A stretch of DNA of 20,552 nt from NCBI GenBank assembly GCA_040878345.1, contig JBBDML010000021.1, positions 1 through 20,552 of the forward strand. The letters are read 5' to 3'. This document shows positions 14,755 through 20,552 of the stretch, one piece after another. Each line of letters begins with the position of its first letter. The first letter of the stretch is position 1. The DNA comes from ZC4RG35 sp040878345 (GTDB taxonomy: Bacteria; Actinomycetota; Acidimicrobiia; Spongiisociales; ZC4RG35). The translations under genes and the position numbers were made by a program. The notes under the pieces are model-generated. The model made no database searches. It worked only from the letters and a program-made list of their open reading frames with translations, and had not been told where the DNA came from.

Positions 14755-15763
14755 GCCCCCGGGATCGGCGCAGGTGTGGGACGTCCACGCCCACTACCTC
14801 CCGGCGAGCGCCCTCGACCTGATGGGACGGGGCCAGGTCCAGGTCCATCTCGAAACGGTCGAGGCGGTGGACGACTCGATCACGGTCAACGGGATGCCGG
14901 TGGGTGCCACCATTCACCAGCTGTCCAGCGTCCCGGGGATCGTCGAGGCCACCGACCGGGCCGGGATCGACCGTCGGGTGCTCTCCCCTCCCCCATTCAC
15001 CTACCGCTACTGGGACGACCCCGCCGAGACGCTGCGCCTCGACCGGCTGCTCAACGAAGCCACCGCCGCCGTGGTCGCCGACCACCCCGACCGCTTCGTC
15101 GGGCTGGCCACCGTCCCCCTCCAGGACACCAAGGCGGCCATCGCCGAAGCGCGCCGGGCCCGGGACGAGCTGGGGCTGGTGGGTGTCACCCTCGGCACCA
15201 ACGTCGGGGGTGGAAATGTGGACGACCCGGAGCGCCGCCCCTTCCTGGCCGCGGTGGCGGAGGCAGGGATGCCAGTGCTGATCCACCCCGACTTCGTCCC
15301 CAACCCGCGTCTCGCCGACTACTACCTGGTCAACCTGATCGGGCTGCCCGTGGAGTCGACGATCACCATGGCCAACATGGTGTTCTCCGGTGTCTTCGAG
15401 GAGTTGCCCGGGCTGAGGGTGTGCTTCGTGCATGGTGGTGGGGTGGGCCCCTATCTGCTGGGGCGGTGGGACAAGGGATGGCAGGTGCGACCCGAGTCCC
15501 GAGTCGACCGCCCCACTCCACCGTCGCAGGGATTGGCCAACGTGTTCTGTGACACCCTCACCCACTCGCCGCCGGCGTTGTCCTATCTGGTGGAATTGCT
15601 CGGAGAGGCCAATGTCGTGATCGGGACCGACCTCCCCTTCGACGTGGAGGACGCCGACCCGAGAGGTCACCTCCGCAAGGCGCCGAGGTTGACCCCCGCA
15701 CAGATCGAGGTGATCGAGACGGTGAGCCCGATCCGATGGCTGACAGGAGAGATCCCGCCATGA
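14741..15763 (+). CDS. amidohydrolase-2 family protein, ACMSD-like, complete metal site
   Basis: The 340-residue protein is a second ACMSD-branch amidohydrolase. VWDVHAHYLP gives the H-x-H pair (His16, His18), followed by His182 (VLIHPDF), His231 (CFVHGGG) and Asp297 (VIGTDLPFD), a full set of Zn-site residues. It is homologous to the protein at 9998-11035; both carry the VFSGV-(F/L)-E-x-x-P-x-LR-(V/I) region followed by H-GG. It is distant enough from that protein to have a different job. Family members with this pattern include 2-amino-3-carboxymuconate semialdehyde decarboxylase and 4-oxalomesaconate hydratase. It overlaps the aldolase gene by 14 bases and the cupin gene by 4 (ATGA), so all are made together. 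The open frame upstream of 14741 is antisense-like noise. Confidence 0.87.
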   Translation: MAPHRPPGSAQVWDVHAHYLPASALDLMGRGQVQVHLETVEAVDDSITVNGMPVGATIHQLSSVPGIVEATDRAGIDRRVLSPPPFTYRYWDDPAETLRLDRLLNEATAAVVADHPDRFVGLATVPLQDTKAAIAEARRARDELGLVGVTLGTNVGGGNVDDPERRPFLAAVAEAGMPVLIHPDFVPNPRLADYYLVNLIGLPVESTITMANMVFSGVFEELPGLRVCFVHGGGVGPYLLGRWDKGWQVRPESRVDRPTPPSQGLANVFCDTLTHSPPALSYLVELLGEANVVIGTDLPFDVEDADPRGHLRKAPRLTPAQIEVIETVSPIRWLTGEIPP

Positions 15764-16104
15764 TCGGCCGTGACTTCGACGACCTCGAGGAGTACCGCCC
15801 CGCCGGCCACGAGGGGGTGGTGAACCGTCTTCTGGCGGGACAGGCGACGGGGGATGGCAATCGGGTCAGCATCTGGCATGGCCGGTTCGAGCCCGGTGGA
15901 AGATCGGGGCTGCATGTCCATGAGCACAGTCTCCAGATCTACGTCTGCCTCATCGGGGAGATGGTGGTGGGCGACGGATCGACCGAGTCGATGATCGGCC
16001 CGCTGGGCACCACGGTCGTCCCCGAGGCCACCCCTCACTTCATCGAGAACCGCTCGGATGGCGATGCCGAGGTCCTGGTGATCTCGGTCCCCGCCCTGCG
16101 CTGA
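15760..16104 (+). CDS. small single-domain cupin protein
   Basis: The 114-residue protein is a single beta-barrel. Motif 1 reads G-x-x-S-G-L-H-V-H-E-H-S-L-Q-I-Y-V-C-L-I-G; the usual metal-ligand Glu appears as Gln. Motif 2 is GPLGTTVVPEATPHFIEN, with the His kept. Two or three His residues could still bind a metal. Similar small cupins act as isomerases, lyases or accessory proteins in aromatic and sugar-acid pathways, so no reaction is assigned. ATG 15760 is chosen (ATGA overlap with the amidohydrolase, AGGAGA at 15745-15750) over an ATG eight codons upstream. It is the last gene of the long operon, and its stop lies 3 bp from the convergent cyclase stop. Confidence 0.8.
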   Translation: MIGRDFDDLEEYRPAGHEGVVNRLLAGQATGDGNRVSIWHGRFEPGGRSGLHVHEHSLQIYVCLIGEMVVGDGSTESMIGPLGTTVVPEATPHFIENRSDGDAEVLVISVPALR

Positions 16105-16107
16105 GGG

Positions 16108-17082
16108 TCACCCCAGCAAGGGGAACGCCAGCGGGCGGACCGGACCTGCGGTGGCGCCACGCAACTTGAGGGCGGCGCCGAGATAACAGAACTCGAACAG
16201 CTCCGCTTCGGCGATGGCCTCCAGGTCGACCACCTCGATGATGGGGACACCAGCCTCTGCCAGCAGGTAGGTGTGGACCGGAAGCCAGTTCTCGGCGTCG
16301 GCGGAGGGCAGATGCTCGAGGGCGATGTTGTCTGCCCCGATCATGGCCGCACCCCGCTCCGCTAACCATTGGGCGCCGGCACGGTTCAGACCCGGCTCCC
16401 GGGGCAGGTAGGCACTGGGGTCGGGCCAGGTCGAGCCACGACCGGTGCGGACCATCACCACGTCTCCGGGCCTGATGTCGCTTCCCTGCCGGGATGCGGT
16501 CATCTCCAGTTCGTCTTGGTCGATGACGAAGGAGTCGGGAAGGAGATCGAGGTCGTGGGCGGTGGCGACGTCGAGGAGGACTCCCCTGGCGATCACCGGC
16601 GGGTGGGTGTCAGGCCCGGCGACGGTCCAACCGCTGCTCCCCAGGTGCTCCTTGGTGGTGAACCCGTTCCAGATCGAGTCGTGGTACCCGAAGTGGTTGA
16701 GGGTGTCGACGTGGGTGCCACAGTGGGTGAACATCGAGATCGAGTCGGCCGACCAGGCGACCAGCTGGTTCACTTCCGCACCGACCCCGACAGGGTCGTC
16801 GACCACGCTGCCTTGGGGGGTGTGGTTCATCCATATCTGGAAGGGCGGCTCTCCACCCTCGGTCCAGGTCGGCATCCCGGGGAAGAGATCGACCGAGAGG
16901 TCGAAGACCCTGGTGGCATCGGCCCGGGCCAGCATCGAAGCCGAAATCTGAGGCGTCACCAGGTTGAGCATCCCGATCTGGTCTTCGGGACCGAAGGGGC
17001 TGGCGCCGACCTGGTGTCGAACCGACGTCCAGGCGGCGATCCGCGAGCGGGTGTGGTCATCGACGAAGTCGGGCCCGCACAT
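16108..17082 (-). CDS. cyclase-family metal hydrolase (kynurenine formamidase/isatin hydrolase fold)
   Basis: The 324-residue protein carries the family signature HCGTHVDTLNH (120-130), that is H-x-G-T-H-x-D-x3-H, whose His and Asp residues bind the metal. It also has the N-terminal DLSVDLFPGMPTW segment and GADNIALEHLP near the end. Known members hydrolyse N-formylkynurenine or isatin, and many remain uncharacterised. It is longer than KynB (about 210 residues) and fits the larger bacterial cyclase group. Its partner upstream on the strand is a CoA-transferase with only 3 bp between them. With two ACMSD-like proteins and an oxo-acid hydratase nearby, it may open a lactone or lactam in the same route, which is inference. 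The ATG at 17082 is the only good start near the upstream stop. Confidence 0.88.
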   Translation of the reverse strand: MCGPDFVDDHTRSRIAAWTSVRHQVGASPFGPEDQIGMLNLVTPQISASMLARADATRVFDLSVDLFPGMPTWTEGGEPPFQIWMNHTPQGSVVDDPVGVGAEVNQLVAWSADSISMFTHCGTHVDTLNHFGYHDSIWNGFTTKEHLGSSGWTVAGPDTHPPVIARGVLLDVATAHDLDLLPDSFVIDQDELEMTASRQGSDIRPGDVVMVRTGRGSTWPDPSAYLPREPGLNRAGAQWLAERGAAMIGADNIALEHLPSADAENWLPVHTYLLAEAGVPIIEVVDLEAIAEAELFEFCYLGAALKLRGATAGPVRPLAFPLLG

Positions 17083-17085
17083 GGG

Positions 17086-18252
17086 CTAGGTGGTCTGCGC
17101 AGGCATGGTGGAGCGGATCCACTCCCTTATCTCATGGTCATGCTCACCGAGTCGGGGTGGGGGCCCAACCTCACTGGTGGTCCCATCGAAGCTGATCGGG
17201 CTCCGCACGAGGCGGAGCGGGCCACGGGAGGGATCCATGATGTTGGCCACCATGCTCTCTCCCTCCGGCGAGGCGAAGACCTGGTCGATGCCCCGGGTCG
17301 GAGCGGCCGGAACCCCAGCCTCGACCAATGCCTCGACCCAGTTAGCCACCGACCCGGTCTGGAAGGTGACGGCCATCTCGGCGACGAGCTCCTCGCGATT
17401 CTCCACCCGCCCCGAGTTGGTGGAGTATCGGGAATCGTCGGCCAGGTCGGACCGGCCCATGGCCGAACATGCGGCTCGGAACAGCTTGTCATTGGCCGCA
17501 GCGAGGACAAAGCGGCCGTCGTCGGCGTGAAACGCCTGGTAGGGGACGATGTTGGGGTGTGCATTCCCGTAAGCCGAGGGGACAACCCCACCCACCAGGT
17601 AGTTGGCGGCCTGGTTGACGAGGGTGGCGACACTGGCCTCGAACAGGCCGACCTCGACCTGACGACCGGCTCCGTCGAAGTCCCGCTGACGAACCGCCGC
17701 CAGGACGGCCACTGCGGCATACAACCCGGCGACCACATCGAGGATGGCCACCCCCATCTTGACCGGCTCCTGGTCCTGCTCACCGGTGATCGACATGAAC
17801 CCGGTGATGGCCTGCATGAGAAGGTCGTATCCGGGCAGGTCGCGACTCCCGGGATGAGCGAACGCCGGCATCGAGCAATAGACCAGACGGGGGTTGGTGG
17901 CCGTCAAGTCGCCATACCCCAGCCCGAGCTGGCCCATGACACCGAACCTGAAGTTCTCGACGAGGACATCGGAGCGGTCGGCGATGTCCCTGGCGACGGC
18001 CAGGTCGGCGGGCTCGGTCAGATCGAGGGCAATCGAGCGTTTGTTCCGGTTGATCGAGAGGAAGTAGGCGGCGTCGCCATCGAGAAAAGGAGGGCCCCAG
18101 GTGCGGGTGTCGTCCCCGCTGCCGGGACGCTCGATCTTGATCACGTCGGCGCCCAGGTCGGCCAGGACCATGGTGCACAACGGCCCGGCCAGGATCCGGG
18201 TGAAGTCGGCGACCACCACTCCGCCGAGGGGCGCCGTCGATCGACCATTCAT
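17086..18252 (-). CDS. CaiB/BaiF class III CoA-transferase
   Basis: The 388-residue protein has the full class III pattern: GVVVADFTRILAGPL, LADLGADVIKIERPGSGDDTR, NRNKRSIALDL, DVLVENFRFGVM, the catalytic Asp143 in LPGYDLLMQA, and EVGLFEASVATL. These enzymes pass CoA between carboxylic acids without ATP through an aspartyl-CoA intermediate. The segment before the catalytic Asp (SMPAFAHPGSRDLPGYD) is shorter than the usual GQ-GPY loop. The frame is open 13 codons further upstream, but ATG 18252 is where homology begins. A promoter-like pair ends 8 bases before this ATG and no ribosome site is seen, so translation may be leaderless. It is co-transcribed with the cyclase gene. Confidence 0.9.
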   Translation of the reverse strand: MNGRSTAPLGGVVVADFTRILAGPLCTMVLADLGADVIKIERPGSGDDTRTWGPPFLDGDAAYFLSINRNKRSIALDLTEPADLAVARDIADRSDVLVENFRFGVMGQLGLGYGDLTATNPRLVYCSMPAFAHPGSRDLPGYDLLMQAITGFMSITGEQDQEPVKMGVAILDVVAGLYAAVAVLAAVRQRDFDGAGRQVEVGLFEASVATLVNQAANYLVGGVVPSAYGNAHPNIVPYQAFHADDGRFVLAAANDKLFRAACSAMGRSDLADDSRYSTNSGRVENREELVAEMAVTFQTGSVANWVEALVEAGVPAAPTRGIDQVFASPEGESMVANIMDPSRGPLRLVRSPISFDGTTSEVGPPPRLGEHDHEIREWIRSTMPAQTT

Positions 18253-18258
18253 GGTCGA
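18241..18258. repeat. palindrome spanning the CoA-transferase start codon
   Basis: TCGACCAT (18241-18248) and ATGGTCGA (18251-18258) are perfect inverted repeats with a 2-bp centre, and the start codon lies inside. As DNA it could be an operator; as RNA the 2-nt loop makes a stable hairpin unlikely. Confidence 0.45.
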
Positions 18259-18260
18259 AC

Positions 18261-18289
18261 AGGTTACAAGGAACCGAGAGAGGTGTCCC
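18261..18289 (-). promoter_or_regulatory. predicted leaderless promoter of the CoA-transferase/cyclase operon
   Basis: On the minus strand GGGACA (18284-18289), a 17-bp spacer and TAACCT (18261-18266) form a plausible -35/-10 pair. The -10 ends 8 bases before the ATG at 18252. This is the spacing expected when transcription begins at or next to the start codon. Leaderless mRNAs are common in actinobacteria. Confidence 0.4.
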
Positions 18290-18291
18290 AC

Positions 18292-18319
18292 TGGTCAGAA
18301 TGTGTGTGCCGTTGGTCAG
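18292..18319. repeat. 9-bp direct repeat in divergent promoter region
   Basis: TGGTCAGAA occurs at 18292-18300 and 18311-18319, 19 bp apart start to start, just upstream of the predicted CoA-transferase -35. The half-site resembles the TGGTC core used by FadR-type regulators. It is a candidate operator within the 206-bp gap between the CoA-transferase and SDR genes. Confidence 0.4.
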
Positions 18320-18458
18320 AACCGATCAGCGTTCAGCCGGCCCGGTCGGGACGCCGAACCGCATCGGCGGCACCGGCCCCCCGGCCCAGGAGGGAGGCCG
18401 GGTCGATGGAGACGCCTACCTTTCCACCGATGTCGACCCCACCAGGAATCGAAGGCCA

Positions 18459-19400
18459 ATGAGCTGGACCGTGGCCGACATCCCCGATCAGACCGGCAGG
18501 GTGGCGGTGGTCACCGGGGCCAATAGCGGTCTCGGGTTGGAGACCGCCCGGGCTCTGGCCGGTGCCGGGGCCCATGTGGTGATGGCGGCCCGGGACCAGA
18601 CCAAGGCGTTGGCCGCCCGGGACGCCATCATGAACGGCCGTCCCCGGGGCTCGACCGAGGTGGTCAGTCTCGACCTGGCCTCGCTCCGCTCCGTCGAGAC
18701 CGCGGCGAGTCAGATCGTTGGGTCCCACCCCAGAATCGACCTCCTGATCAACAACGCCGGTCTGATGGCGATGCCGGAGCGACGAACCGAGGACTGGTTC
18801 GAGATGCAGTTCGGGGTGAACCATCTGGGGCACTGGGCATTGACGGCGCGGCTGATGCCCGCCCTGGCGGTGGCGGGAGCCTCCAGAGTGGTGACTGTCA
18901 CCAGCTTCGCTCGTCTCGGTGGCCGGCCGGTCGACCCGGCAAACCCCCACCTGAAGGGGGTATATGAGCCGTGGTCCGCCTACGGCCAGTCCAAATTGGC
19001 CAACTTCCATTTCGCCATCGGTCTGCAGCGGGATTTCAAGCGCCGGGACATGACGGTGTCGAGCCTGGCGGCCCATCCCGGTCTGTCACACACCGACCTC
19101 CAGGTACGCACCGTCGACGAGGGTGGTGCCGGGACCAACGCTGCCGTCTGGAAGTGGCTGGCCGCCACTTTCGGGACGAGCCCCGACCGCGGGGCCCTAC
19201 CCCAACTGCGGGCCGCCACCGACCCCCGAGCCAAAGGCGGTGAGCTCTACGGGCCGAGGTTCCTCAGCTCCGGGGCGGCGGTGCGTCGCCCGATCATCAG
19301 CCACCGGGGAATGGACGAGGCCATCGACACCCTCTGGGAGGTCTCGAGAAAGGAGACCGGCACCGGTCTGTTCGACCATCTGACCGGGGCCGCGCACTGA
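18459..19400 (+). CDS. short-chain dehydrogenase/reductase, retinol dehydrogenase/protochlorophyllide reductase-like
   Basis: The 313-residue protein has TGANSGLG (19-26), INNAGLMA (97-104), GVNHLGHWALTARLMP, the catalytic Ser149 in VVTVTSF, and Tyr175-x-x-x-Lys179 (AYGQSKLAN). It is an intact NAD(P)-dependent oxidoreductase. The NHLGHWALT segment and the SAYGQSKLAN-F pattern place it with the retinol-dehydrogenase-like group of SDRs, common in actinobacteria and usually without a known substrate. The ATG at 18459 is chosen because MSWTVADIPDQTG is the typical N-terminus of this group; the 53 preceding open codons show no homology. It diverges from the CoA-transferase and converges with the luciferase-family gene 46 bp away. 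A role in oxidising an alcohol or reducing a ketone of the pathway is possible but not shown. Confidence 0.88.
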   Translation: MSWTVADIPDQTGRVAVVTGANSGLGLETARALAGAGAHVVMAARDQTKALAARDAIMNGRPRGSTEVVSLDLASLRSVETAASQIVGSHPRIDLLINNAGLMAMPERRTEDWFEMQFGVNHLGHWALTARLMPALAVAGASRVVTVTSFARLGGRPVDPANPHLKGVYEPWSAYGQSKLANFHFAIGLQRDFKRRDMTVSSLAAHPGLSHTDLQVRTVDEGGAGTNAAVWKWLAATFGTSPDRGALPQLRAATDPRAKGGELYGPRFLSSGAAVRRPIISHRGMDEAIDTLWEVSRKETGTGLFDHLTGAAH

Positions 19401-19446
19401 TCCGACGCGGTGGGGTCATGGAGTGAACCGGAGGTCTCGTGTCGTC

Positions 19447-20271
19447 TCAGTCCAGTAGCACTTCGGCCAGTCGTCGCTGACCTTCGATAGGGTCGCCACC
19501 CAGGACCTGGATGCAGACATGGTCGGCACCGGCTTCGAGATGGGCCGTGATCCCCTCGGCCACCTTGGGGACCTCACCGTGAAGGATGAGCGCGTCGACC
19601 AGGGTGTCACTCCCCCCGTCGGCCAGGTCGGTCTCGGCCCAACCCTCCCGCAACAGGTTGTTCCGGTAGTTGACCAGTCGCAGATAGCGGGCCACGTTCT
19701 CCCTACCTACCGCTCGGGCCCGTTCGACGTCGGTGTCGAGGATCACCTTCTGTTCCGGAGCCAGGAGTGGCCCCTCCCCCATCACCTCCCGTGCCAGCCG
19801 GGTGTGTCTCGGTGTAGTCAGATAGGGATGGGCGCCCACGGTCCGCTCGGCGGAGAGGGTGAGCACCCGGGGCCCGAGGGCGGCCAGCAGCAGACGATCC
19901 GCTGGCACCCCGGCTGCATCCACCCGGTCCAGATAGTCGACCATGAACTGATAGGGCTTGGCGTATTCCCTGGTGGATTCGGGATGACCGATCCCCAGCC
20001 CGAGCACGAACCGGTCGGGATGGCGATCCTGGATCCGGTGGTAGGAGGCGGCAACGATGTCGGGGCCCTCCCTCCACATGTTGACGATCCCGGTGGCCAT
20101 CGGGATCCGCTCGGTGGCCTCCAGCAGCTGCTCCACCGAGTCGAGGTCCCCGGTGGGGGAACCGCCGACCCACACCGCTCCGTAGCCGAGTCTCTCCGCA
20201 TCGGCGGCCAGCTCCGGGGTGATTTCGGCCACCCTTCTCCAAATGCCGAACCTGCCGAAATCGATGCTCAT
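19447..20271 (-). CDS. luciferase-like (LLM-class) oxidoreductase, probably F420-dependent
   Basis: The 274-residue protein is a bacterial-luciferase-fold TIM barrel of the actinobacterial LLM group. FGRFGIWRRVAEITPELAADAERLGYGAVWVGG starts the domain. RIPMATGIVNMWREGPDIVAASYHRIQDRHPDRFVLGLGIGHPE, PADRLLLAALGPRVLTLSAERTVGAHPY and a C-terminal GADHVCIQVLG follow. Members use F420 or FMN for hydride transfer or oxygenation; F420 is favoured because of the actinobacterial setting and these motifs, though cofactor use cannot be proven by eye. The substrate is unknown. It ends the cluster: its start is 42 bp from the first right-hand repeat unit. Confidence 0.87.
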   Translation of the reverse strand: MSIDFGRFGIWRRVAEITPELAADAERLGYGAVWVGGSPTGDLDSVEQLLEATERIPMATGIVNMWREGPDIVAASYHRIQDRHPDRFVLGLGIGHPESTREYAKPYQFMVDYLDRVDAAGVPADRLLLAALGPRVLTLSAERTVGAHPYLTTPRHTRLAREVMGEGPLLAPEQKVILDTDVERARAVGRENVARYLRLVNYRNNLLREGWAETDLADGGSDTLVDALILHGEVPKVAEGITAHLEAGADHVCIQVLGGDPIEGQRRLAEVLLD

Positions 20272-20313
20272 TTGGACTGGACGCTAACCGGGCCCGACCG
20301 GGCTAGGACCAGA

Positions 20314-20552
20314 CCACCGTTCTGTGCGGATTCGCGCGAACCCCTCCGTCACAGATCCGCACAGAAAGAAAGGGCCCACCGTTCTGTGCGGATTCGCGCG
20401 AACCCCTCCGTCACAGATCCGCACAGAATGGGAGAGCCACCGTTCTGTGCGGATTCGCGCGAACCCCTCCGTCACAGATCCGCACAGAATGGGAGAGCCA
20501 CCGTTCTGTGCGGATTCGCGCGAACCCCTCCGTCACAGATCCGCACAGAATG
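20314..20552. repeat. tandem array of a 53-bp structured repeat (at least four units), right flank
   Basis: Four identical 53-bp units lie at 20314-20366, 20376-20428, 20437-20489 and 20498-20550. They are separated by a 9-bp spacer (AGAAAGGGC) and then twice by the 8-bp TGGGAGAG, giving periods of 62, 61 and 61 bp. Each unit has perfect 12-bp inverted arms around 23 bases and an internal TTCGCGCGAA palindrome. The array runs to the window end and probably continues. The same unit, in the same orientation, is at 3-55. Short open frames through the array (for example minus strand 20284-20475) are repeat sequence read in shifting frames and not a gene. Confidence 0.95.

Noticed and set aside
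85..16104. Standard protocatechuate beta-ketoadipate operon
   Set aside because: Only the dioxygenase subunits match; pcaB, pcaC and pcaIJ are absent, and the hydrolase at 85 cannot be confidently called PcaD.
16108..16123. Possible bidirectional terminator CCCC-AGCAA-GGGG at the cupin/cyclase junction
   Set aside because: Only a 4-bp stem without a T-run, inside the cyclase coding end; too weak to call.
16369..18462. 697-codon open frame on the plus strand
   Set aside because: It lies antisense to the cyclase and CoA-transferase, which have clear family motifs. Its translation is low-complexity Gly/Asp/His/Val-rich sequence typical of a GC-driven shadow.
20284..20475. 63-codon minus-strand open frame in the repeat array
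   Set aside because: It is the 61-62-bp repeat read in successive frames; no independent start signal or domain.
20314..20552. Possible CRISPR array
   Set aside because: Repeats are 53 bp, spacers only 8-9 bp and two are identical, and no cas genes are present; this is a tandem palindromic repeat array.

Overview
The window reads as a compact catabolic gene cluster from a high-GC, probably free-living actinobacterium. The evidence is strong G/C bias at third codon positions, frequent GTG/TTG starts, many ATGA-type overlaps, an F420-type luciferase-family oxidoreductase, and an abundance of FCD-GntR, IclR, CaiB/BaiF and SDR genes. I lean towards Acidimicrobiia or a relative, but the sequence alone does not fix the class. 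There are no rRNA or tRNA genes and no insertion sequences, and no gene-free gap exceeds 300 bases.

Layout. (1) 1-60: one copy of a 53-bp structured repeat. (2) 85-1676, minus strand: an alpha/beta hydrolase preceded by an FCD-type GntR regulator. (3) 1725-4882, plus strand, diverging from that regulator: a crotonase-fold protein, an acyl/aryl-CoA ligase and an SDR-fold protein, which form a CoA-linked arm. (4) 4897-6398, minus strand: a remnant of a VapC/PIN toxin gene, a second GntR regulator closely similar to the first, and a thioredoxin-like CxxC protein. (5) 6528-16104, plus strand: a long, tightly packed operon. It holds a NitT/TauT-type ABC importer (lipoprotein, permease, ATPase, permease), an ACMSD-like amidohydrolase, both subunits of a protocatechuate 3,4-dioxygenase-type intradiol dioxygenase, an IclR regulator, an HpaH-type hydratase, an HpaI-type aldolase, a second amidohydrolase and a small cupin. 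(6) 16108-18252, minus strand: a cyclase-family metal hydrolase and a class III CoA-transferase. (7) 18459-19400, plus strand: a second SDR with an intact active site. (8) 19447-20271, minus strand: a luciferase-like F420-type oxidoreductase. (9) 20314-20552: at least four tandem copies of the same 53-bp repeat, running off the window.

How it may work together (inference). The importer brings in a small acidic, probably aromatic, compound. The CoA ligase, crotonase-like protein, SDRs and CoA-transferase could process a side chain or a CoA thioester. The intradiol dioxygenase opens a catechol-type ring. The amidohydrolases, hydrolase, cyclase and cupin could decarboxylate, hydrolyse or isomerise the product. 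The hydratase and aldolase would then release pyruvate plus an aldehyde. The unusual point is that an intradiol (ortho) ring-cleavage enzyme shares an operon with lower-pathway enzymes of the extradiol (meta) homoprotocatechuate route, while pcaB, pcaC, pcaIJ, hpaD, hpaE and hpaF are all absent from the window. This makes it a candidate for an undescribed ring-cleavage route. The same repeat sequence lies at both edges of the cluster.
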